Notes under the pieces: generated by a model
The model's database searches: none
What the model saw: the letters and a program-made list of their open reading frames with translations, nothing else
What the model was told of the DNA's origin: nothing
Source: Thuidium tamariscinum
Lineage: Eukaryota > Streptophyta > Bryopsida > Hypnales > Thuidiaceae
Reading direction: 5' to 3'
DNA: 64,000 nt
NCBI GenBank assembly: GCA_947034885.2
Contig: OX344754.2
Span: 10,299,001 to 10,363,000 of the forward strand
Program-made: the position numbers and the translations under genes
Part shown: positions 44,201 to 56,099 of the stretch, in pieces
Layout of the letters: every line of letters begins with the position of its first letter
Position numbering within the stretch: the stretch's first letter is position 1

Positions 44201-46287
44201 AATGAAATCTAAAAATTGGCCATTTGAGAAGACTTTTTGGTGATAAGTCTTGACCAAGAAAATCACCAAAAGAATGTTTTATATGTTTCAAAAAGCAAGT
44301 AGAAAGAAGGTCTCTTTGTGGACTTCTACACATCAAAAAATGACTATCTTTAAAATTCCTTTGGAGATAAGCTATAAGTCTACTAATAGAATATCCACTC
44401 AAATATTCAGTTCAAAATTCGGTTTTCTGGGTTCTAAATAGTACTAAAAACCCCACAATGTCAAAGTGTGACAAATTAACAAAATTGAATTTTAAATATC
44501 AAATGATTTTTTTAAATTTGTAAGAAATAAGGATAATAATTTGAGTCAAGATATCTAGGAAGTTTTTTTTATTTTGGGCACTTAGTTTTTTATTCAAAAG
44601 TTAGAGCCATCTTAAAGCGGTCAACCCAAAAAACGCAACAAATAGTACAGGTGTTTCGTGCATTCACCCTTGATGATAATATTATTATTAGGGTTTTCTG
44701 ACTCATGAACATCATTTTGAATAGGAATACAATTGTAAGATATAATGATGCAAAGGAAGAATGATAGTAATTGGAATTCTAAATAATCTTCACCTTCTCA
44801 GGTCTTACAATCTTCTAAAGTGTAAAATATTCTCAAATTGTGTTAAAGCAAAATCAAGATATACTAATCTAATTCTCTCACATTGATTAGAAATTAATAA
44901 CAAATACCTCTACAACCTAAATTTTTGGAATTTGATGTAGCAATTACCTTCTGGGGTGAATCCATAAAGTGCCACCATAGTTCTCTGAACTGTTTCGATA
45001 TCGACGAAAAAAGAATTTTTATTGCTCAATGTAACTTTACTTGGTTCTTTTGATCTCGCCCCAGGAACAATCAGTGTGCCATTGATGCTGTAGTATTCAC
45101 CAATCATGTCTTTGAGATTCTCATTCATCTCCCTTCTAAGCTTTGAAATTTGATAAGGGTTAGACAGACATCTAAGTCGAATTCCCTTTCTAGCGGCCTG
45201 CACTCTGCCCTTGAAAGTTTTGTAAATTGCACCGTATCCATTGCATGTGACTCCATCTCTGTCACATGTCTCTAGTATTTTTCAGGACCCACATTTGCTC
45301 CTACTCTATCCAAATAACAGTTGATCATCTTCTTTCCTACAAATGTCATTCTTGGAGTTTCTAACATAGCCGACATCTCTGTTTTGGATAATAAGCTACC
45401 AAACAGTCGACTACTTGCAAGTTGCGATTCTCTATCACCGTACAATCGAGATGATCTCCCTTCATTTGCGTTCCTCTCTTGAACTTTCCTTGCAGTCTCT
45501 GACCCCACCAAGCACCTGGCCAATCTTTTCTATAATTTTGCATGTACCCCGGACTGCTTCAGGTTGCTCAAGTCTCGACGTGGCCTCACTTGCAGTCGAT
45601 AGCCATATGGAGTCTTTCATAGTTTGTTGAATTTGATAACCAAACGATTCAATTCAGCCTTGGTTTTTGAAAGTTCTGCCTTAATCGATTGTACTTCTAA
45701 TCAATGACATGTAACCAGATTTTGTCGTTCTAATTCACGATTTTTTTGTGCTACTTCAAGCTCCAAATCACTGGCTAACTTCTCAGCATATCCAACATGG
45801 ACTTCCATTTGTAAAACACTCAAACGCTCTTCTAATAAACTCTTCTCTGATTGCAATATTTTGATCTCATTTTGAAAGAATGTTGCATCTTGCAACTGAG
45901 TTCGTTGTAAGTCTATCTGTAATTGTAACTAATGAGTTTGTTCTCTAAAGGCTACTATCTCCTCTCGACACTCTAATCGCACACTCTCTGAGCTTTGTGG
46001 ATGTAACTTGTGCACATATCCAAACAAGCCGTTCTCACCATCCCCTACGAACTCTAGCAAACCTTTGAGGGAATCAAATTTTGGACGTTTCCCTGTACGA
46101 TGATCCACTGGATATATACTTCCATCAAGCCAAGGTCAATATTAGTATCTCCTGCTGTTCTCTTTGCTGAAAAAGTAGACCTCGATGGTTGCTCATGGAG
46201 GAACTTGCCACACTGAATTAGAGGTGCATACTTCGGATCAATTGAAGCCTGTGCCTTATAGAGCGGCACATTTGTCCGATGAGCCAT
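41277..46287 (-). pseudogene. Decayed multi-exon transposon-like gene of unassigned family
   Basis: Conserved-looking blocks lie in order on the minus strand. They are an N-terminus at 46287, a coiled coil (45895-45701, KSLLEERLSVLQMEV), a block at 45223-44910 (NGYGAIYKTF, SNPYQISKLRREMN), then 42900-42560 (KIVHGQKLECVSITIMNRAL, SEREIWPVASFQVPKES). Next come 42556-41924 (VMYGLKHGANTLHTCIYC, MYIWTIRDKIQQKQAVDEM, STGAHGGNIIIFKDNDLSG) and 41500-41290 (WSCQGMEKSLHTAKVAYHRHTQHAGGK). The last blocks recall, from memory, an unclassified transposon protein family found in plants and animals. TAG codons at about 42667, 42570 and 41923 and a probable frame break near 45260 show decay. M1 copy b sits between two exons. 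Confidence 0.55.
43582..44669. mobile_element. M1 element, copy b (TSD TTGA), near-identical to copy a
   Basis: It is the same length (1088 bp) as copy a. The only difference I found is one base near the right end (AGATGTTTCG versus AGGTGTTTCG). TTGA flanks it at 43578-43581 and 44670-44673. The different flanks exclude a simple segmental duplication. Confidence 0.93.
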
Positions 46288-46688
46288 GCTTTAGTTCTAG
46301 CGCGCTACACACAAATTGCCAAAATTTAAGCACCCATGATTGCATTAGCCAACTTGATAAAGTTGAAGATGAAGATAAAAAAATCTTTGAAGACTACTAG
46401 CATCTAATAAATGATCATCTTCTCACTTGCAGCACTGATCGAAGTAAACTAATACAATCGCCTTTTATGATCTCAAATACAAGCATTTTCTCATTGAAAT
46501 TTCTTCATTGTCTATTTGATACCTTAACGAATCTTGATCTTAGAATTCACTTGCATTGATCAATTAGAACTAACTAAAACAATTGTCATTCAGGAGAAGA
46601 GTTGAATCCTATAGTACTGGAGCTTGAGAGGAGAGAATATAGAACGATTTTAGAGCAATTTAACCAAAAGAACTGAAATCCAAATATA

Positions 46689-47139
46689 GGGTGCACTTAA
46701 GGTAACATGAGCCACGGACGACGTGCTTTGGGTCCTTTTTTGAGTCCTTTTTGGAATATTTTGTAGAATATTTCATTCAAAAATGTCTCCAATTGCATTG
46801 AAAATAATTCAAAATATATTCAATTGAAATATTGATGGCAAATTCTATTCAAAAGTTCAAAAATTTGAATGAAAAGGTTTGTTATTCATCAAATAAAGCA
46901 CACCACTAAGGAGTACAAAGGACTGGTTACAGTACCTTTATAAGTCCTTTTGATGTCTTGTTTTTAGTTAGAATGCATTCATATTTTGACACATAATTTG
47001 TCTATATATATAAAACATTGACTTATAATTTCTTTTCATTCTTTTGAATATTTGTAGTTGTTATAATGAAGATTCCATGGAAAAAAGCACTGGTTAGTGG
47101 TTACAGGATTTAGTGGCTCATGTTACCTTAAGTGCACCC
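46689..47139. mobile_element. M2 element (GGGTG ends, TSD TATA)
   Basis: A perfect inverted repeat of about 27 bp begins GGGTGCACTTAAGGTAACAT, and TATA flanks it at 46685-46688 and 47140-47143. It is 451 bp, AT-rich and noncoding. Beyond GGGTG it is unrelated to M1. Confidence 0.9.
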
Positions 47140-47143
47140 TATA

Positions 47144-47527
47144 ATACTACCTTACAATTATATATCTTGAAGATGCACAGAATCAATCGCTTTGCAAAGC
47201 CCAATAATTCTTACTTTACTACTCACAATCTCGTACTAAGTAAATTGATCGACCTCAAATGAGAATAGGTTGCTCAATCCTTTGATACATCAAGTCATCC
47301 AACTATCTCCAAAAAAACACCCCAATCTCAAACAAGTTTCAGCATCAAGAAACTGTTGATCATGCAAAAATCAAGACAAGTCACTAATTGTCTATTCGAT
47401 CCAAAGAATGGTACATGTCATCAACCCGCCAAATGGGGTGGCCACGATTGCTTTAGCAAGCTTTGGGCCACCACGTAAGATGTTGTTCAATCCAACATCA
47501 TTGAGCTGCCCAATTCGACATCATTAC
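47144..47527. other. Spacer downstream of the NLR gene
   Basis: AT-rich sequence without a gene. It should contain the 3' untranslated region of the NLR. Confidence 0.4.
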
Positions 47528-50500
47528 TCAAGCACTTAATAGTAGTGAGACTACTTCCATTACACTGGCCCGCCTTTCTTGCATTGAGGCAGCCCCTTTT
47601 GGGGTCCATTTTTCTTCTAATGAGCCTCCAATGCTTTGAGGAAGCACTTTCAAAGATGTACATCCTCCAAGATTCAACTTTTGAATAGCCTCTAATTCTC
47701 GAATGCTTTTTGGAAGCTCACTCAAGGATTCACACCAACGTAGATCCAACTTTGTAAGACATTTCAAGCCTCCAATAATTTGAGGAAGCACTTTCAAAGA
47801 TGTACATTCTTCAAGATCTAGCTCTTGAAGAGCCTCTAGTTCTCCAATGCTCTTTGGAAGCTCACTCAAGGATTGACACCCCCATAGAGCCAACTTTGTA
47901 AGATGTTTCAAGCCTCCAATGCTTTGAGGAAGCACTTTCAAAGAGGTACATCCTTGGAGATCTAGCTCTTGAAGAGCCTCTAGTTCTCCAATGCTCTTTG
48001 GAAGCTCACTCAAGGATTCACACCGACGTAGATCCAACTTTGTAAGACATTTCAAGCCTCCAATGCTTTGAGGAAGCACTTTCAAAGATGTACATCATCG
48101 AAGATGTAGCTCTTGAAGAGCCTCTAGTTTTCCAATGCTCTTTGGAAGCTCACTCAAGGATTGACACCCCCATAGAGCCAACTTTGTAAGACATTTCAAG
48201 CCTCCAATGCTTTGAGGAAGTACTTTCAAAGATGTACATCCTCGAAGATGTAGCTCTTGAAGAGCCTCTAGTTCTCCAATGCTCTTTGGAAGCTCACTCA
48301 AGGATGCACACCCCCACAGACCCAACTTTGTAAGACATTTCAAGCCTCCAATGTTTTGAGGAAGCACTTTCAAAGATGTACATCCTCCAAGATGTAGCTC
48401 TTGAAAAGCCTCTAGTTCTCCAATGCTCTTTGGAAGCTCACTCAAGGATGCACACCCCCACAGACCCAACTTTGTAAGACATTTCAAGCCTCCAATGCTT
48501 TGAGGAAGCACTTTCAAAGATGTACATCCTCGAAGATCTAGCTCTTGAAGAGCCTCTAGTTCTCCAATGCTCTTTGGAAGCTCACTCAAGGATGCACACC
48601 CCCACAGACCCAACTTTGTAAGACATTTCAAGCCTCCAATGCTTTGAGGAAGCACTTTCAAAGATGTACATGCTTCAATATCTAGCTCTTGCAGAGCCTC
48701 TAGTTCTCCAATGTTCTCTGAAAGCTCACTCAAGTATTTACACCAACATAGATCTAACTTTGTAAGACATTTCAAGCCTCCAATGCTTTGAGGAAGCACT
48801 TTCAAAGATATACATTCTCGAAGATTTAGCTCTTGAAGAGCCTCTAGTTCTCCAATGCTCTCTGAAAGCTCTGTCAAGGATGTACACCAACTTAGATTCA
48901 AAACTAGAAGAGCTCACAATCCACACATATTTGGAGGTTTTGAATCAAAGTGATTATTTGAAAGGTCTAGATATCGTAAAGCTTGCAAGTTGGAAAAGAA
49001 TGCCTCAGGAATATTCAATGTTTTCTCCGAAGTGGATAATTCAGATAGCAAACATACTCGAAGATTAGGAGCATGAAGTTGGTTTGGCCATTTCGTAATG
49101 TTGCTTTGAACAAATGACATCCCATGGATTTCATTAAGTGACTTGTTTGCAAAAAGTGATGTCAACACTTTTCCTGATTGAAACCAACATTTGGATGCAC
49201 AATCCCATGGTTTTGATTGATCAATGATGTACATTGCAAGGTCTCGTAGAATGTCATGTACAACAATGTATCCACGTTCACGATTCCAATCAACCATGGA
49301 TCGCTTTACAAGAATTTCAAGGTGTCTTGTAACTTCGTCTGTGGCTTCTTGTCTATCGAGTGCACCAAATAATCCTTCTGCAATCCACATCTTGTATAAA
49401 AGAATAACTGGAATGTCGTAGTCTTTTGGAAAAGCAGCACAATACAAAAAACAAGTTTTTGTTGTGTCGTGCTTCAAATCATTGTAACTTAATTGCAAGC
49501 GGTGATACAATTCATGATCCACATTGGAATCCAATAATGGCTTGGATTCCTTCAATTCCAATAGAGCACAACGCCATTCAGCCATGTCATTCTTGTCAAG
49601 CATTGCACTTCCAATAACTTTCAATGCTAGTGGAAGCCCCTTGCATTCTTTGCAAACTTTTCTTGCCAAGTCTTCTAATATATTTGGTGGAGGAGTACCA
49701 TTTTCAAATGCATGAGTACAAAATAGTTTCCAACTATCTTCATTTGAGAGCTCTAGCACCACTTCCACTTTAGCATGAACTTTAGAGAGGACCGTTGCAC
49801 TTCGGGTTGTTATAAGAGTGGTAGACCCTGGAGATGAGGCAATATTCAACCAATACATCATTTCTCGATGATCACATTGATTTCCCCACACATCGTCTAA
49901 AATCAAGAACATCTTCTTCTTCGCAAATGCATTCCATAAGTATGTCCGTTGGTCTTCTTGGTTGCAATGAACATATTCCTTCTCAAATATACGATCATTC
50001 AAGAAATTCCCCATGGTTTTGTACAAGTCCGGTATTCTTGCATCCAAACCAACTGTAATCCACAAGATCCCCTTTGCCCCATATAAAGCTTTGATGTCTT
50101 CATCATTATTCAATTTCCTAGCAAGCAAAGTTTTCCCAGCTCCACCCCTTCCTTGCAAACCAAAGAAAGTAGGCTTAGTTGTTCTATAGCTTGCCAATAT
50201 AGATGTCTTGAGATTGTTGAATGGTTTTTCCACCCCTACAATCAAAGAAGGAGTTGTTTGTGTTACAAAATCAACTTTTGATTTTGGTTGGTTATGAGAT
50301 GAGTTTGAAGATTGCATATTAGTACCAAGTGTGGCTAGAATTGCATTCAACCTTGCCTCATCAATTTGATTAGTAATGTGTTGTAAGCGAGATGGTAATT
50401 TGTGCCACTGCTACACCTTCATGAATCTCATCCACTTGCCATACTTGGTCTCCTTCAAACATTCTTCAAGAACACTTTGAGCATTGAGTAGTATTGTATT

Positions 50501-50713
50501 GAACTCTGACAACCAGTTTAAATGCTCTTGCGTCCAATTGGTTGAGTTTTCCTCAACAACCTTGAGCAAAGGAATAATTCTATCTACCTTGAGCTTGAGA
50601 ACTTTGCAACTTTCTTTGACTCTTATAGCCCCTTTGGCACCATCAATCACCTTTGTCAACAACAAACTCACTGCTGCTCCCACCAATGCTGGAGTAAAAA
50701 GTGGATCCCCCAT
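47528..50713 (-). pseudogene. RPW8-like CC / NB-ARC / LRR resistance-type gene with three in-frame stops
   Basis: NLR proteins are intracellular immune receptors with an ATP-driven switch. One frame of 1062 codons runs from the ATG at 50711-50713 with no frameshift. Residues 1-100 resemble an RPW8-type helical domain. The NB-ARC follows, with P-loop GRGGAGKT, kinase-2 MFLILDDVW, GSTTLITTRS, CKGLPLALKVIG, CFLYCAAFPKDYD and an MHD-like VHD. The C-terminal part is about 16 or more LRRs in 48-residue pairs. Stops are TAG at 50411-50413 (after MRFMKV), TGA at 48914-48916 (after NMCGL, likely from CGA) and TGA at 48095-48097 (GGA expected). The tail from about 47630 to 47528 is not LRR. Apart from the stops all functional motifs are intact, so inactivation looks recent. 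Confidence 0.9.
47640..48910 (-). repeat. Homogenised 144-bp LRR tandem array
   Basis: About eight tandem units of 144 bp, each coding two LRRs, differ by only a few bases (for example GGAAGCACTTTCAAAGATGT and CCAATGCTCTTTGGAAGCTC recur in nearly all). The same units occur in the fragment at 1448-1926 and 35146-35430. Confidence 0.9.
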
Positions 50714-52356
50714 GGTACCTTATAAAATGGAAAAAAGAAGATTTTAAACTCTCGTAGCAATCTAGAATGTGGCATAAAGATTGCATTCACATAACAACTC
50801 AAAAAGATTACAATCAAGGACATAATTGTGGCTAGTTTTCAACCCATCTCAATATAAAACTAAAATCATTGAAATTAGAATGCAAGTTCTACACAAGTTT
50901 TACAAAGAGTTTTAAATACATATCTAACAGTATGCCTTATCAAGAAAAATTCCTAATTGGTATCGTCATCTTCTATTGAATACTTGATAAAAGCATTAAT
51001 CTTACAAAATTCCATCTCATGCAAGTTTACCAAGGTCCAAGTTCATCAATGAAGTTCATATCAACAACAAGTCACACGTAGTTTTCAATGAATTACAAAT
51101 GAAAAATGAAAAATCTACTTTCCTATAAAAATAGGAATAAGTAATTTATCTATTAGTGGATATGATGGTTGCCTTATCCTTGTAGGACAAATGAATCTTT
51201 CAATTTGTTTCTCCTCTATAGATAGTTGAATACATGAGTTGTTGAAAGTAGTAACAATTCATGCTTTCTAATAGTGTAAAAATATTTTTTGAATTTAGAA
51301 ATTGAACAAAAGAATCAATAAGTTGTTTTCAAATTCAAGAGTCATTGGATTGACTAACAAAATCTTCACCATGATGGTTGACCAACTACTTTAAACAATC
51401 AATCTTATCCATATATACCTTCAAAAGTAATGCCCTAAAAATTACCATTTTCATTGATGGTTTTGACTCTCCTAAAGTAAAAGTAGTTCCTTGACCTTAA
51501 GTCCCAAGGCCTTTTGAAAGTCAAATTCCACTCAAAATTGCAACTTCTATTGCAAAGTGCAAAAGAGCTTTTAGAAATTGTTATCTTAGTATACTTAATT
51601 TGATCTTGCAATAAAACTGGAGAAGAATGTGTAGAAGAAATATAGATTGCACTACTATGGATTGCAAGAAATTTGCATTTGAAAGAAAAAAAATTATTCT
51701 TTTCACACCCTACTTAATTAGATTTAAAAGCTTTGAATCTTCTTAACTTCAATTTTTTCCACAACATATGTTGAAGTACTAAAATGGAAGTCTCAAAAAA
51801 AAATTCCAATAAAATTTACTTGATTTTCGTCCATTTAAAAAATATTAAATAGAAATAAGTTTTAGAGTTGAATAAGAAAATAAGCCACTATCAATTCTAA
51901 GATGAAATTGAAACACAATAATCCTAATGACAAGATTCTTCTAGCAAACAAACTAATCTAACCAAACAATTTTTCTTGAGAAATAGTAAAAATTAAATTT
52001 TAAAATTCAAACTTTAAAATCATTTTTTCAAGAAGACATTTATATTAGCCAAAAACCAATACTGTCCATAACTTTTTCATTTCTAATCTTAATAGAATGA
52101 ATTAAATCTTTCTACACTAACAAAAGTATTTTTAGTGAAAATGCTTGCTTTTGAACACCAATTGAAATAAAAATGTATTTTCTAAAAGCTAATGTGCATT
52201 CCTATTTTCAAAAAAAATTCAAAAATTCATGATGAAAAGTGCTATTGTAGAAAGCTACACAAAATCCATTTCAATCCATACATGGACAATGGGACTTTTA
52301 GGATTAACTATTCTATTTTAAACTAAAAACCTTCATTTTACCATACTAAAATATAC
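50714..52356. other. AT-rich region upstream of the NLR
   Basis: No coding sequence. It should include the NLR promoter, but no specific element is called. Confidence 0.45.
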
Positions 52357-52360
52357 CTAG

Positions 52361-53083
52361 GGGTGATTGCAAGAAACACCTGTCCTATTTGTTGCGTTTG
52401 GCTGATTTTTTCGGGAGTACTTTAAAATTAGAAAATTAATTTTAAAAAAATTTTAAAAATATAAATAGTGTATATACCTCTAAGATGAAGGTTTTCACCG
52501 AAGGAAATGGATAGAAAAATTCTCTAAGTAGAGAACTTGAAAAGTGCCAAACCTCCAGAAAATACATACCTTCATGTTTTAATTAGGGAAAAATAGTGAA
52601 AATAGATATTTTCAAAAAATAAAAAGTGACCATTTGCGACAACTTTATAGAGATGGTCATTCACCAAAAAAACCACCAAAATAATATTTTATATGTTTCA
52701 AAATACAAGCAAAAGGGAGCTATTTTTGTAAACCTCCACACCTCACAAAATTAACTTTTTTTTTAAATCCTTACCTAGAAAGCTAGAAGTCTATTAGAAG
52801 ACCATCTCATCCAAATTTCATGTCAAAATCATTAAAAAAAAGGTATAGCTCAGGTATAGAAAACCCCTAAACTGCCAAGTGTGACATCCAATCGGGGTCT
52901 ATTTATGGATAGTAAACTATTTTTGAAAATCATGAAAAAATTATGGAAGGTTTATGATAGTTATGAGCACCTTCCAACCAAATCTTGAGTCAATCAGAGC
53001 TAAAACACAAAAGTTATGGCCAAAAAACGAATTAGAATGCGACGTGTGACACAAAATAGGACAAGTGTTTCTTGCAATCACCC
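52361..53083. mobile_element. M1 element, copy d (TSD CTAG)
   Basis: Ends are GGGTGATTGCAAGAAACACC and the reverse complement GGGTGATTGCAAGAAACACT. CTAG flanks it at 52357-52360 and 53084-53087. It is 723 bp, noncoding, and related along its length to copy c. Confidence 0.9.
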
Positions 53084-53087
53084 CTAG

Positions 53088-54344
53088 GTTGGGCCTCAAT
53101 CTCAATATTCAAGATTGATGATCTTAGATTTGATGCACAACCATAAATATCTAGGTTGCAAAACTATTGGAAATTTTTTTGCAATAAGGTTCCTTGCCAA
53201 ATCCAACAAAAAAACATATTCATTTGATTAATGATGGAATTGGTTTTGAAGAATTAACACTCTTGTTATACTACAAAAATTCAAAAATTCAAGTCCACTT
53301 TGCATACTTGACTATACAACATCTACAATATTTTTGTAAATTTTGTCAAAGACCAAACTCTATAAGATGAATACAACCACTACATACAAAATGCTAATGA
53401 GTTGAAAAAGGCACATAAGTATTCGTACTATTACCTCCAAAAATGTGAACTATAAGATAAAACATCCATAACTATCAAAATAAGCAACTCCGCATGGTTT
53501 GAGGCACCTTTTTCTTAAAAAATTCATATTCTCGCAATGTTTGCAATTGAAAATCAAGAATTTTGAGAAAAAATTAGAATGTTTGGATAAGGCATCAAAT
53601 TTCTACGAATTTTTAAGTCCCTAGGACACCCTAAATCGTGATCTTATAAAGTTGCCTTCATTCTCACACCAAAAATCTAATAAAATCAAAGCCCACGAAC
53701 CAAAATTAAGAATGGGGATGGTTTCAAGGTACTTTGGGAGATAAATTAAGGTTACTCTAATGTCAAAAAAAGGGTACACTAATGGTTATGGTTATGGATG
53801 CTTCTACCTTATATCCAACCTCTATTCTATGTCCTGTAAGTTATTGAAATCATACTATACAAACATGGGTATATATACATATATGTTTTTATACAAATGG
53901 CATCAACTAGTTAAGAATACAAATACATTAGAACATGTGAACCTATATAAAATACAACTTGTACCTCATACTTTGATCCTTCCCCATCAAAACAGACATG
54001 TCAACAATGAGCATGTTATCACTGAGTCTCCAAATCTGCTAAATTACCACACAAGAAAGAAGGAATGAAGTGGTACCAACGTATTGTTGCGATCTTTAAG
54101 TGAGAACAGCAGCACTTCGTTGCAGCTAATGTCGGCAGATCCGTCCCAAGCTGGTTCCTTCTCCACACCGACAATCAGAACCTGCGTATTCTTGATCAAA
54201 GTATTTCACTCCATCGCGAATCCACTGAAGCCAAGACTCCACGACCTCCGAGCAGCTGCAGATGCCGCATCCAAACGCTTGCAACCTTGCCTGCTAAGCT
54301 CGTCCAGCCACGGGAATCAAACGACTCCAGCCAAACCAACGTCA
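53088..54344. other. AT-rich spacer, then start of the repeat region
   Basis: No gene is supported. A frame at 53760-54068 is AT-driven. The frame at 54084-54452 reads into the tandem repeats and has no recognisable domain. Confidence 0.4.
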
Positions 54345-54900
54345 CAGAAACCTAAGTCCAACGCCAGGTCGGTGTTTGAAACACACAACCTCCTTGGGCC
54401 GGAACAATATGCCAAATTCCACACCAGCAAGCTCGTCTCGGCACCACAATAAGACTAAGACCAAGACCCAGTTTCGCAAGCACAAGGTCGCCCAAACGAC
54501 TGCAGCTGAGAAAACCACGGCGAAGCACTCCAGATGCAAACTAAACTAACGGGGAAGGGCTCGCAAGAAGGATGCGGTTGCAGCGACGATCTTTGAAACA
54601 AATAACCTCCTCAGCATGCCAACTTCCACAGTCAGTCAAGCTCGTCTCGGCACCACAACAGCATACTAAGACCCAGTTTCGCAAACCCAAGGTCGCACAA
54701 ACGATTGCCGAGAAAACCTTGGCGAGGTGCAAACTAAACTAATGGGGAACGGCTCGCAAGAAGGACGCGGTTGTGACGACGGTCTTTGAAACAAACAACC
54801 TCCTCTGGCCGGAACAAAATGGCAAATTCCACAGTCAATCAAGATCGTTTGGCACCACAACAAGACTAACGAGAGCATTCAAGTTTCGCAAAGCCAGAGC
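54345..54900. repeat. Three tandem units of about 190 bp
   Basis: Units near 54345-54540, 54541-54730 and 54731-54900 share TTTGAAACAAACAACCTCCT, GGCCGGAACAA, TCGTCTCGGCACCACAACA, AAGACCCAGTTTCGCAA and AAACTAAACTAATGGGGAA. A further copy starts the unit at 57747. Confidence 0.8.
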
Positions 54901-55300
54901 CGAGCGAAGCACTCTTGAAGCAGAGGACTGTAATCATTACGGTAACTGGTAAAGCCGTGGAGGGCTGGCAAGTCGGACTGAGTCTTAAGTTCCTCGAAGT
55001 CGGAGTCTCGGAGAACGTGCACTGGTCAATAACGTGGTGTACAGCGCCGAAATTTCTACAGTGCTTCGAATCCACTAATCGGGGAATTCGCCATTTCTTC
55101 GCTGTTAAAGGACCCTGGTGGAGCCGGCCAGCTCCCATTTCCGTCCCCCGAGAACTGAAAACTTGGGAAATTGGAGTTCATCCTGGCATCCTGCAACTTA
55201 TTTGGGATCCTTGTATTAGCTGAGTGAGGATGTCAGACACACCAAAGGTAACTACTGTAGTGTAGTACATGGGCAGTCGGTACTGGAGTCCTGCTTGCAC
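54901..55300. repeat. Dispersed repeat, first full copy
   Basis: A GC-richer segment includes GAGGACTGTAATCATTACGG, AGCCGTGGAGGGCTGGCAAG, CTCGGAGAACGTGCACTGG and CTAATCGGGGAATTCGCC. It recurs at 56290-56660 and, more diverged, at 57940-58290. Short open frames on both strands are repeat by-products. Confidence 0.75.
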
Positions 55301-56099
55301 ATCCATTTGGGGGCAACAAATTTGTCCCAGGTAGCAAATGTGCACAGGGATGTTCCAAACTACGCTGAATACACACCGAATAAATTGTATTCATTAATGG
55401 ATGGCATATATGTTCAAATTAATGGGACTGTAAACCATAGATATGGTTCATGTTTTGCATTCACTACAGTAATGTTTTGTATTCATTGTTAATTGGATTT
55501 ATGTTTTCAATTACAAAATTGGATTCATGTTTTGTTCAAAAATTTCAAATCTCCAAATTCACATTTATTCTTAAGATTCATATTTACTATTATGGTCCTG
55601 TTTATTAAATTGAGATGAAATGGACATTTTGACTCTATAGCCCAGTTCCTTGAGATAGCTATTCTAACAAATCAAAGATTTATGAACATATCAATCTTTA
55701 TAAAATCTAAAATATGTGGATGTCACAAATATATATTAAAGTCTCAATTGTCCAAAAAATTCAAAATCAAATACTTATTTTCATCTGAACAAGTGTGCCT
55801 TGTGCCGTTGCCACAACCAAAATTGAAGGAAAAATAATTTTTTAATTTTTTAATTTATTAAAACTTTGTTATTAAAAAACTTTCTTGCCGTGAGTTCAAA
55901 TGCCATGAAACCAAGCCCGTGCACTCCTCCTCACCAAGAGCTTTTTGACAGTACCAAGCACGCAGGAGATTTCAACGTGACAAACAAAACAAACAAAACT
56001 ATCTATTTTAAGATATAGATGTAAAGTAAAAAAAACAAGTATGAAACTACAAATTGTCTCATTTTCATTTTTAAAGAATATGGCCTTAACCCCTAACCG
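55301..56099. other. AT-rich spacer, no feature seen
   Basis: Nothing supportable beyond AT-rich sequence separating repeat copies. Confidence 0.4.

Noticed and set aside
4903-50413. Stops repaired by U-to-C RNA editing
   Set aside because: Editing of UGA and UAG back to CGA and CAG is known in organelles of some non-seed plants, not for nuclear transposon genes. GGA-to-TGA at 48095 would not be repaired. DNA decay is simpler.
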